Positions 16,204 through 22,852 of a DNA stretch of 25,023 nt are shown here, piece after piece. This DNA comes from Candidatus Gastranaerophilales bacterium (GTDB lineage Bacteria > Cyanobacteriota > Vampirovibrionia > Gastranaerophilales > Gastranaerophilaceae), in NCBI GenBank assembly GCA_944323945.1, contig CALUUL010000025.1, positions 1 to 25,023 of the forward strand, in the 5' to 3' direction. The stretch's first letter is position 1; the number at the start of each line of letters is the position of its first letter. The position numbers were made by a program, and so were the translations under genes. The notes under the pieces are model-generated. The model worked only from the letters and a program-made list of their open reading frames with translations. It had not been told where the DNA came from and did not search any database.

Positions 16204-17070
16204 ATGTTTATTCATTATATTTCACAGTATATTGAGTATTTAGAAGTTGAATGTGGTTTAGCTTTAAATACTATTATGGCATATAGAAGTGACCTTTTTT
16301 CCTTATTTGATTTTATCCAAAAACAAGGCATTGATAGTCTATTTGAAATTCAAAGGTTACATTTAAACTTATATATAAAAAATCTATATGATAAGAAATA
16401 TACTCCAAGGAGTATAACTCGAGAAATTGCATCAATAAAAGGGTTTTTTAAGTGGTTAAGTGTTAATGAAATAATTAAGCATAATCCTGCCTTGTCAATT
16501 GAACAGCCGAAACTTCCTAAAAGATTACCTAAGGTGTTATCAATGAAAGAAATATCTGAACTATTAGAAATAAATATGTCTGTAATTGATAAAGCGATTT
16601 TAGAGCTATTATATGCTGCAGGTTTAAGAGTTTCAGAATTATCTGATATTCAGATTAGTAATATTGATTTAAATTCTAAATATATAAGATGTATAGGAAA
16701 AGGTTCAAAAGAGCGTATTGTTCCAATTGGTAATAAAGCTTGTATAGCAATAAAAAAATATTTAAAGGAACGGGATTATTATATAAAAAAATTTAATTTA
16801 AATACAAAATATCTATTTATAAAAGAAAATGGTAAAAAATTAACAAGACAGGATGTGTATGTTTTTATTAGAGAACTTGGAAAAAATATAAATAAAAATA
16901 TATCTCCACATACAATTCGACATTCTTTTGCAACTCATTTATTGGAAAATGGGGCAGATTTAAGAGTTGTTCAAGAATTACTTGGGCATAGTGATGTCTC
17001 GACCACACAATTATATACTCATATAAGTAAGAAACGGTTGAAAGAAATCTATTTCTCAATTAATAAATGA
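16204..17070 (+). CDS. Xer-type tyrosine recombinase (XerC/XerD family)
   Basis: The 288-residue protein has the XerC/D length and layout: an N-terminal SAM-like core-binding domain (about 1-90) and a catalytic domain. All six catalytic residues are visible: R142 ([11 protein letters not shown]), K166 (GKGSKER), H236 and R239 ([18 protein letters not shown]), H262 ([11 protein letters not shown]) and nucleophile Y271 (LYTHIS). XerC/XerD resolve chromosome dimers at dif during division; XerC and XerD cannot be told apart here. The near-standard length and the absence of attachment sites or a neighbouring cassette argue against a mobile-element integrase. No Shine-Dalgarno is present, and the promoter position suggests a leaderless message. 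Confidence 0.9.
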   Translation: MFIHYISQYIEYLEVECGLALNTIMAYRSDLFSLFDFIQKQGIDSLFEIQRLHLNLYIKNLYDKKYTPRSITREIASIKGFFKWLSVNEIIKHNPALSIEQPKLPKRLPKVLSMKEISELLEINMSVIDKAILELLYAAGLRVSELSDIQISNIDLNSKYIRCIGKGSKERIVPIGNKACIAIKKYLKERDYYIKKFNLNTKYLFIKENGKKLTRQDVYVFIRELGKNINKNISPHTIRHSFATHLLENGADLRVVQELLGHSDVSTTQLYTHISKKRLKEIYFSINK

Positions 17071-17148
17071 TAAAAATCTTTACAAAAGTAGCAATCTTTT
17101 TATTTAGGAGCTTTTGAATATTCGTAAAGATTAATATTGGGATTTATA

Positions 17149-17601
17149 ATGAAAATTACACCTTTTTATTTAAATAGAAATATGAATCAAAATAAAATTC
17201 AAAATTTTGAAGGACTTTGGGGGAAAACATCAAGAAATTCTGATTTTGATCAAGCACTTGGTATTCCAAAAGTAGAAGAAGTTTGTTATTACTATCCATT
17301 TAAAAATGAAACACCCGATCAAATTCATGAGGTTGTTTCAAAAAATACAGAAGCATATATTGATGAATCTGAAGAAATTCCAAAATATAAAATAAAAGAT
17401 TGTAAGGTTTGTACTACTTTCCCATTTGAAGAAATACATTATTTAAGTTATGCAATGATGCCTTCGAAATCGAAGCTTTCAAATAAAATTAAAATAATAC
17501 ATTCTTATGTTAAGGATAAATATACTACTAACAAATATGGCCCAGAGCAAACATCTGCCGTAAATGAAGAAGTTGTAAAAAGATTGAATATGCGTGGATA
17601 A
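17149..17601 (+). CDS. Small 'NFEG' protein, function unknown
   Basis: The 150-residue protein has no recognised domain, signal peptide or membrane helix. The ATG at 17149 is preferred, with TTGGGA about 8 bases upstream; an in-frame TTG at 17137 has no such site. The N-terminal KIQNFEGLWGKTSRNSDFD resembles the short FKG elements at the N-terminus of the 5147 protein. The middle is rich in aromatic and acidic residues, and CKVC (about residues 91-94) is a lone CxxC. It converges on the nucleoside transporter gene with only 4 bases between the stops. It looks lineage-specific. Confidence 0.7.
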   Translation: MKITPFYLNRNMNQNKIQNFEGLWGKTSRNSDFDQALGIPKVEEVCYYYPFKNETPDQIHEVVSKNTEAYIDESEEIPKYKIKDCKVCTTFPFEEIHYLSYAMMPSKSKLSNKIKIIHSYVKDKYTTNKYGPEQTSAVNEEVVKRLNMRG

Positions 17602-17605
17602 TAAA

Positions 17606-18883
17606 CTATATTAGCATTGCAGCCATACAAGCAGAAATGTAGGATGTTAATGTACCTGCTATTAGTGCTCTAATTCCCATTCTTGCAAGATTCTTTCTTT
17701 GATTTGGTGCAATTTCTCCAATACCTGAAATTTGGATTGCTACTGAAGAAAAATTTGCAAAACCGGAAAGTGCAAATGTTGTGATAATAAAGCTTTTTTC
17801 AGATATCATATCCTTTATTGTTGTTAGGTCTGTAAAAGCTATTGCTTCATTTAGTACAAATTTTGTACCTAGTAAAGAACCTACAGTTGTTATTTCATTA
17901 AATGGAATACCTATTAAAATTGCAAATATTGAGAATATTTTCCCAAAAATCATTTTTATAGATAAATGTTCAATATCCATACCTATAAATGCAAGATTTA
18001 TATGAAGATAATTATGAAGGAGTATTCCTAATTTACCAAGGAAATAGTCTATTAGTGCAATTAAGGCAATTAAGGCAATAAGCATTGCAATTACATTAAG
18101 TCCAACTTTCATACCATCAGAGGCTCCTTTAGAAATAGAATCAAGTACATTTACATCTGTTCTTCTTCGTCTAATTTTGAACTCTTTCATTGTTTGAGGT
18201 TCAAGAGTTTCTGGGTATATTATCTTTGATACAACTAAAGCTCCTGGTGCTGCCATTATACAAGCTGCCAACATGTATTGGGCTGGTATTCCAATACTTG
18301 CATAAACAGCAATTAATCCACCTGATAAACAAGCCATGCTTCCAGTCATAGAAGCTAATATTTCTGATCTTGTTAAATTTGGCAGATAAGGTTTTATCAT
18401 TATTTGTGCAACAACTTGTCCAACAAATGAACTTGCGACGTTTGATAATGCCTCTGCACCTGAAACATCCATAAGTTTATTTACTATTTTACCTAAAAAG
18501 GCAACGACTCTTTGCATAATGCCATAATAATATAGAATATTGACAAGTATCATCATAAAGATTAATGCAGGTATTAATTTTATTGCAAACATAAATGATT
18601 TGTCACCAAATAATTCTTGCAATATTTCAGGACTGTTAGATAGTGGTCCAAATACGAAATCAGCACCCTCATTTGCAAATTCTAATATTTTTTCCACAAA
18701 TTTACCAATATATTCAAACATTAATTTCCCTGGTTCAAACTTCAATATGAATACAGCAAGTGCGAATTGTAAAACTAGCCCCACAATAACAGTCTTGTAA
18801 TTAATTGCTTTCCTATTATTGGACATTAAAAATGCAATCAATAACATTGCTACAATTCCAACAATACCAAATAATATATTCAT
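17606..18883 (-). CDS. Concentrative nucleoside transporter (CNT/NupC family)
   Basis: The 425-residue integral membrane protein matches the CNT fold. The N-terminal helices are followed by a gate-type region, then conserved blocks TKFVLNEAIAF (E346) and GFANFSSVAIQISGIGE (N377), and a final helix ending ISACMAAMLI. CNTs import nucleosides using a sodium or proton gradient. The usual GQTEAP/GQSE substrate motif instead reads GQVVAQ (155-160), so the glutamate that contacts the ribose in characterised CNTs is missing and the substrate may differ. The ATG at 18883 is chosen because AGGG is 8 bases upstream; a GTG at 18892 overlaps it. There is no operon partner. Confidence 0.88.
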   Translation of the reverse strand: MNILFGIVGIVAMLLIAFLMSNNRKAINYKTVIVGLVLQFALAVFILKFEPGKLMFEYIGKFVEKILEFANEGADFVFGPLSNSPEILQELFGDKSFMFAIKLIPALIFMMILVNILYYYGIMQRVVAFLGKIVNKLMDVSGAEALSNVASSFVGQVVAQIMIKPYLPNLTRSEILASMTGSMACLSGGLIAVYASIGIPAQYMLAACIMAAPGALVVSKIIYPETLEPQTMKEFKIRRRRTDVNVLDSISKGASDGMKVGLNVIAMLIALIALIALIDYFLGKLGILLHNYLHINLAFIGMDIEHLSIKMIFGKIFSIFAILIGIPFNEITTVGSLLGTKFVLNEAIAFTDLTTIKDMISEKSFIITTFALSGFANFSSVAIQISGIGEIAPNQRKNLARMGIRALIAGTLTSYISACMAAMLI

Positions 18884-19001
18884 ATTTTTCACCCTAAATA
18901 TCTAACATAGAACAATAATACTATAAATTTATTAATCTAGAAAATTGTAACAAAATAATTATTTATAATATCAAAGAAAATTTATCATAGTAAAATAGAG
19001 T

Positions 19002-20159
19002 ATGAAAAAATTAATTTTATTTTTTGTAGTTTTACTAATATTTGTTCCATTGTCTTTCGCAGATGAAAGTCGAGAAATACAATTTATATATATAAATGGT
19101 TCAAATAATAATGATATAAAAATGAAAACTTGGTTTTATAAAGGTATTTATAAATTGCATTCAAAAATGTATAAAGCTTTTATGAAATCTGAGTTTATAT
19201 ATGACAATTTACTTGAAAAAGGAAAATATAATATAGCTTTTGCACCTGAAATTTTTTTCTGGGGAGATAGAAGTAGTAAAGAAATTCAAAATTTAAACTC
19301 AGAGTTGAGTTTTATGAAAATGTTTAGTCCAAAACTGGCTCAGACAGTGAGAACATTGCTCGCACATTATTTACATGATGCAATATGGATTTCTCATTAT
19401 AGAAATATGCATCCGGTAATTGAAGATTTACACAAACAAGTATTGGAAAATTATGAAAATAATAAGTCCGTTATATTGTTTGGATATAGCGCTGGTGCTT
19501 TTGTTACTTATGAATATTTGTTCAATAAATTACCTGATATAAATCTAGAAGATTACTATAAATATACTAATTTATCAGTTGATTTTATAAAATTTGTACA
19601 AGAAAATGCGCAAGAGGATACTTGTATAGATGCTTTAGTTTCTTCTGGTTTGGTAATATACAGTGCTGATGGAAAATTAGTTCCAAATAGTAATATCGAA
19701 CATATAAAAAAAACATATTTAAAATTAGATGAATATACTTGTAAATCTTGTATTCCCAAAGGTGCACTAAAAGGTATTATTAATTTTGCAAGTCCTCTTG
19801 TTCTATTTTATTCGGATATTTCAAATCCTTGTTATCCTTTAACATATTATAATAAACTTTTATATAAATATATTTTAGAAAATAATATTTTCTGGCTGAC
19901 TGTTAACTATGCAGATGATCCATTAGGTTTTCCTACTTCAAAAAATCTTTCTTATTACGATTTAAAAGATAAAATTAGTATAGAAATTAAGCCGAATGGT
20001 GGTTTTTTGTATAGTAAGTCAAATGTAAAAAGTAGAAAAACTTTTATAAATGCACATACTTCATATTGGGCTACAGCTAATAAGTTTTCAAAGTCTGTAG
20101 TTTCTGCTTATGAAGAAGGTTTTAGTCTTTATAATAATTGCAATAAAAAAGAGCCTTAG
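19002..20159 (+). CDS. Exported alpha/beta-hydrolase-like serine hydrolase
   Basis: The 385-residue protein starts with a clear signal peptide, MKKLILFFVVLLIFVPLSFA, cleaved about residue 20. A lipase-type nucleophile elbow GYSAG gives S163. FIYINGS near residues 28-34 sits where an oxyanion strand is expected. NYADDPLG and NAHTSYW near the C-terminus offer the aspartate and histidine of a triad. It is probably a periplasmic or secreted esterase or lipase; the substrate is unknown. A paired CKSC and scattered cysteines might form disulphides. The stop codon lies inside the terminator hairpin shared with the convergent gene. The promoter is unclear: TATAAT at 18964-18969 has no good -35. Confidence 0.75.
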   Translation: MKKLILFFVVLLIFVPLSFADESREIQFIYINGSNNNDIKMKTWFYKGIYKLHSKMYKAFMKSEFIYDNLLEKGKYNIAFAPEIFFWGDRSSKEIQNLNSELSFMKMFSPKLAQTVRTLLAHYLHDAIWISHYRNMHPVIEDLHKQVLENYENNKSVILFGYSAGAFVTYEYLFNKLPDINLEDYYKYTNLSVDFIKFVQENAQEDTCIDALVSSGLVIYSADGKLVPNSNIEHIKKTYLKLDEYTCKSCIPKGALKGIINFASPLVLFYSDISNPCYPLTYYNKLLYKYILENNIFWLTVNYADDPLGFPTSKNLSYYDLKDKISIEIKPNGGFLYSKSNVKSRKTFINAHTSYWATANKFSKSVVSAYEEGFSLYNNCNKKEP

Positions 20160-20168
20160 CTCTTTTTT
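20145..20168. terminator. Bidirectional terminator containing the hydrolase stop codon
   Basis: A 10-bp stem AAAAAAGAGC/GCTCTTTTTT with a 4-base loop ends both convergent genes. The TAG of the plus-strand hydrolase (20157-20159) lies in the loop and arm, and the TAA of the minus-strand gene begins at the edge (20167-20169). Confidence 0.85.
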
Positions 20169-20817
20169 ATTTATTTTTTTTCTTTTGTAATTCTATTTTG
20201 TGATTATATTTTTCTATTGCCTTATCCCTTTGTGTAATAAGATCATTTTTCTGTTTATTTAATGAATAAATTTGATTTTGTCTTTGTACATCAGATATTG
20301 TTGTTGATTTTTCAGTTGCTTTTATTCTTGCATTTAAGTCTTTTATTCTTGAATTGTAAGCTGATTTTAATTCATTTCTTTCATTTTTTAAAGTTTTTAT
20401 AGTCGCTTCATTTTCAAGACCTTGAGCAGTAATTTCTCTATTTGGATTTAAACTATCTACAAAATCTTTAGTTTCTTCTACTGTCTTATCTGTGAAATTT
20501 TTTGTTGCTTCAACCGTTTTATTGGTTGCTTTCTTTGTTGCTTTAATAGTTTTATCTGTAGCATCTTTAGTTACTTCAATTGTCTTTTTTGTTGCTTTTT
20601 TCGTCGCTTTTACAGTTTTATCAGTTGCTTTTTTTGTTGCTGTAATAGCTTTTTCTGTAGCTGATGGAGATTGTTTTTCATATTTTACATCAATTTTATC
20701 TATTGATGAGGCAGGAATTTCTATTTTGACGGTAGATTCTTCTTCTGCGTTGATTTTTAGGCTCGTATATCCTACAAAAGCAAAAATAATTGCTAAAACT
20801 ACTAATTTTCTTTTCAT
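20167..20817 (-). CDS. Exported protein with six 11-residue amphipathic repeats
   Basis: The 216-residue protein has a signal peptide (cleavage near KINA, residues 21-24). After a linker come six tandem 11-residue repeats (residues 57-67, 68-78, 79-89, 90-100, 101-111, 112-122) with the pattern T(V/I)xxTKxxTxK, for example TVKATKKATKK. This periodicity is that of LEA group 3 and apolipoprotein-like amphipathic helices. The remainder is a Lys/Glu-rich coiled coil. It probably acts in the periplasm or envelope as a helical surface-binding or protective protein; function is inferred only from the repeat type. The start follows AGGAG by 7 bases. It has its own promoter and shares a terminator with the hydrolase gene. 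Confidence 0.8.
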   Translation of the reverse strand: MKRKLVVLAIIFAFVGYTSLKINAEEESTVKIEIPASSIDKIDVKYEKQSPSATEKAITATKKATDKTVKATKKATKKTIEVTKDATDKTIKATKKATNKTVEATKNFTDKTVEETKDFVDSLNPNREITAQGLENEATIKTLKNERNELKSAYNSRIKDLNARIKATEKSTTISDVQRQNQIYSLNKQKNDLITQRDKAIEKYNHKIELQKKKNK

Positions 20818-20843
20818 AATAAATCTCCTTTTATCATATGTAT

Positions 20844-20873
20844 AATTTACATTGGAGTAATATATTATGTCAA
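20844..20873 (-). promoter_or_regulatory. Promoter of the 11-mer-repeat gene
   Basis: On the minus strand TTGACA (20868-20873), an 18-base spacer and TAAATT (20844-20849) lie 27 bases before the ATG. The -35 begins 2 bases after the terminator of the upstream gene. Confidence 0.55.
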
Positions 20874-20875
20874 CA

Positions 20876-20906
20876 AAAAAGAAGAAGATTTAATCTTCTT
20901 CTTTTT
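20876..20906 (-). terminator. Intrinsic terminator after the 102-residue exported protein gene
   Basis: A 15-bp inverted repeat (AAAAAGAAGAAGATT and its complement, one central base) follows the minus-strand TAG at 20911 by 4 bases and ends in T residues. It separates this gene from the 11-mer-repeat gene. Confidence 0.8.
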
Positions 20907-20910
20907 ATTT

Positions 20911-21219
20911 CTATTTTGTCTTGAATGAATCTTTAAAACTGTTGATGGCATCTTGTCTTTGTTTTTGTCTTGCTTCAGCCTCTTTTTTTCTTTCTTCAGC
21001 AGCTTTCTTGTTTGCTTCTTGTTGTGCTTTTGCATCAGATTTTGCTTTTTCTATATCTGATTTTGTTTTATTAATTTTTTTTGAAAGTTCTGATTCTTCT
21101 TGTTTTGTTTCAACTTTAATTGTTGGTTTTGTAAATGTAACTGTTGCGGCTTTTGCAACACAAGCATATGAAATAGTTACAATGCCGGCTAATAATATTG
21201 TTAATAGTTTTTTACTCAT
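20911..21219 (-). CDS. Small exported coiled-coil protein
   Basis: The 102-residue protein starts at the ATG at 21219, since AGGAGGG lies just upstream; an earlier ATG at 21246 would lie inside the preceding gene's end and lacks this site. It has a signal peptide MSKKLLTILLAGIVTISYA with probable cleavage after VAKA (about residue 24). The mature part is Lys/Glu/Ala-rich from about residue 40, with heptad-like spacing (IEKAKSDAKAQQEANKK region). No enzyme motif is seen. The preceding minus-strand gene ends 17 bases upstream, so the two are probably co-transcribed. It may be a periplasmic structural or chaperone-like helical protein, but this is a guess. Confidence 0.75.
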   Translation of the reverse strand: MSKKLLTILLAGIVTISYACVAKAATVTFTKPTIKVETKQEESELSKKINKTKSDIEKAKSDAKAQQEANKKAAEERKKEAEARQKQRQDAINSFKDSFKTK

Positions 21220-21236
21220 TTTCCCTCCTAATTTTT

Positions 21237-21539
21237 TTAGAACCATTTATAGCTCTTCTTGTATTCTCCTGTCATTTTATTATTTTTTGTTTGTTGTTGT
21301 GTGTAGTTTGATTTTTGATTTTTATTCTTATTACCATTCATTGCATTTTTTGTTGCATTTTCCATCCAGCCTGCAATATTCGATTCTTTTATTTTTACGC
21401 CAGATGTTGGTTTAAATTTATCTATATTAGGATTGTCATTATTCGCTCCATCATCATAATAATAAGATGCTCTAGCCGAACAAGTAATCGTACTTATAAT
21501 AAATACAAATACAACGAAAAATACTATTTTTTTATTCAT
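21237..21539 (-). CDS. Small exported protein, function unknown
   Basis: The 100-residue protein has a signal peptide MNKKIVFFVVFVFIISTITC and probable cleavage after SARA (about residue 24). The cysteine at 20 does not sit in a good lipobox. The mature chain is short, polar and Asn/Lys-rich, beginning SYYYDDGANND, and is probably disordered. AGGT lies before the ATG. It is 10 bases from the stop of the AsmA-like gene upstream and 17 from the start of the next gene, so it is the middle of a three-gene unit. No family is recognised. Confidence 0.7.
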   Translation of the reverse strand: MNKKIVFFVVFVFIISTITCSARASYYYDDGANNDNPNIDKFKPTSGVKIKESNIAGWMENATKNAMNGNKNKNQKSNYTQQQTKNNKMTGEYKKSYKWF

Positions 21540-21549
21540 ATAAAATTAC

Positions 21550-22140
21550 CTATTTTATTATTATATGAGAGAAATTTTTGTCTTTTAGGAAATCTCTTAC
21601 ATCTTGTTCAGAATATAAAGCTTCCCTTTGGTTTCTTTCTTTATAATATCCAGGAGCTATATCTTTTGTTTTGAAATTTTTTACCTTTACAGGTCCTGGG
21701 ATTACTGTTATCTTATCTTTTCCGAAAACTTCAGAATTAAAAGCACCGGGTAAAAATGCTAATTTGTTTTCTCCTGTAGGTAGTGTCTGATTTGAAAATT
21801 TAACATTTTTTAGATAAAGCTGTTTTATTTTAAATGTTTTAGAAAAAATGGCAGATGGAGTTGTTTTAATTTCTATTAGTCTTGCATCAAAACAGTCTTG
21901 ATCATCAATATATTTAGATGACCAATTTCTCAATGTGATGATTGTATCAAAATTAGGCTTAATTTTATATTCAACACTATCTACTGTTGTTACTAAACTT
22001 GTTGAATCATAAATCTGCTGTTCAAATTTGTCTATGTCAAAATTGTTTGTTAATAATGCAGGGAATATACTTATAAAACCAGCATATGCAAAAAAGACTA
22101 ATGATAAAGCTATTAAAATAGTATTTTTATATTTTGTCAT
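21550..22140 (-). CDS. Membrane-anchored protein resembling an AsmA N-terminus
   Basis: The 196-residue protein has one N-terminal membrane helix (about residues 8-30), then a beta-rich periplasmic part. The order helix, DSVEYKIKPNFDTIITLRNW, FDARLIEIKTTP, KTFKIKQLYLKNVKF resembles the start of AsmA/YhdP-type proteins, in which beta strands line a lipid groove. AsmA proteins are several times longer, so this may be a short relative, a fragment, or only a look-alike. The last 60 residues do not match that pattern. AAGGAAGG lies 7 bases before the ATG, and the gene leads a tandem group of small exported proteins. Confidence 0.6.
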   Translation of the reverse strand: MTKYKNTILIALSLVFFAYAGFISIFPALLTNNFDIDKFEQQIYDSTSLVTTVDSVEYKIKPNFDTIITLRNWSSKYIDDQDCFDARLIEIKTTPSAIFSKTFKIKQLYLKNVKFSNQTLPTGENKLAFLPGAFNSEVFGKDKITVIPGPVKVKNFKTKDIAPGYYKERNQREALYSEQDVRDFLKDKNFSHIIIK

Positions 22141-22172
22141 AATACAACCTTCCTTTTATTCTGCCTGTAGAT

Positions 22173-22202
22173 ATAATACCATATTGTACAAAAAAATAAC
22201 AA
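22173..22202 (-). promoter_or_regulatory. Promoter of the small exported-protein unit
   Basis: On the minus strand TTGTTA (22197-22202), an 18-base spacer and TATTAT (22173-22178) lie 33 bases before the ATG of the AsmA-like gene. Confidence 0.45.
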
Positions 22203-22221
22203 ATAATTTTTGTATATGTTC

Positions 22222-22249
22222 TTTACTTATTAAAAAAAATATGTATTAT
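22222..22249 (+). promoter_or_regulatory. Possible promoter giving a leaderless transcript
   Basis: TTTACT (22222-22227), a 16-base spacer and TATTAT (22244-22249) place the start site at about 22256, the ATG itself. The region is very AT-rich, so the match is weak. Confidence 0.3.
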
Positions 22250-22255
22250 TATACT

Positions 22256-22852
22256 ATGATTAAGTATTTTAGGTTATTTTGGATTGTATTCTTATTTGTT
22301 AATTTTTCTTTCATTTGTTATGCAAATGAAAGTGATTCTTCTTCGTCTTGGGGAGAAAATTCAGATGTTTTTAATAAAGGTTTCGAAGATCAAAAACCTG
22401 TTTCTGATTCAAAGTTAAAAAAGACAATTGATCAAATAAAAGAAAGACAAATGTCCAGAAAACAGAGAAAAATTAAAAATGAAGTTCAACCTCTTTCGCC
22501 TTCTTCTGATTTTGAACATTTAAAAGAATTTACAGAGTCACAATCTCCTGATAATGAGCTAACTCAGACACATACTGTTATGATTCCAATGATAGCTTAT
22601 AATGATGAAGGTAAATATATTCAGCCAGGATATTATAAATTATCTTGTAGAAAGATTGGTCAAAATAATTATGTGCTTGATTTATCTCAAGGTAATAAGT
22701 GTGTACTTTCTGTTGTGGCTGTTCAGACAAAACAAGACCTAGAACAAGAAACTATAACATTTTGTAATGCCGAGATAATTGATAATGGAAGAATTAGGTT
22801 AATGTATGGAAGTATAGACTTAAATCTTGTAGGCTATATTTACTTTAAATAA
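22256..22852 (+). CDS. Exported protein, function unknown
   Basis: The 198-residue product begins MIKYFRLFWIVFLFVNFSF, a signal peptide with probable cleavage after CYA (about residue 24). A long upstream extension of the frame is antisense to the AsmA-like gene and is discarded; an ATG at 22241 is possible but would weaken the signal peptide. The mature part begins with a Ser/Asp-rich, probably disordered region (about 25-105). A compact C-terminal domain of about 90 residues follows, with MIPMIAYNDEGKYIQPGYY and several beta strands ending NLVGYIYFK. No family is recognised. There is no Shine-Dalgarno before the ATG. The 3' end overlaps nifS by 8 bases in the convergent direction. Confidence 0.7.
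   Translation: MIKYFRLFWIVFLFVNFSFICYANESDSSSSWGENSDVFNKGFEDQKPVSDSKLKKTIDQIKERQMSRKQRKIKNEVQPLSPSSDFEHLKEFTESQSPDNELTQTHTVMIPMIAYNDEGKYIQPGYYKLSCRKIGQNNYVLDLSQGNKCVLSVVAVQTKQDLEQETITFCNAEIIDNGRIRLMYGSIDLNLVGYIYFK

Noticed and set aside
16204..17070. Xer-type protein as a mobile-element integrase
   Set aside because: Length and motifs fit XerC/XerD, and no attachment repeats, excisionase, tRNA-end duplication or cargo is seen beside it.
20442..20649. Repeated DNA blocks as a CRISPR or a DNA-level satellite
   Set aside because: The blocks are in frame, have no unique spacers and encode the 11-residue repeats of one protein.
21220..21246. Longer start of the 102-residue exported protein
   Set aside because: It would run into the end of the upstream gene, and the AGGAGGG site lies just before the internal ATG at 21219.
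22028..22255. 76-codon N-terminal extension of the exported protein at 22256
   Set aside because: It overlaps the AsmA-like gene and its promoter on the other strand, and the signal peptide begins at the internal ATG at 22256.
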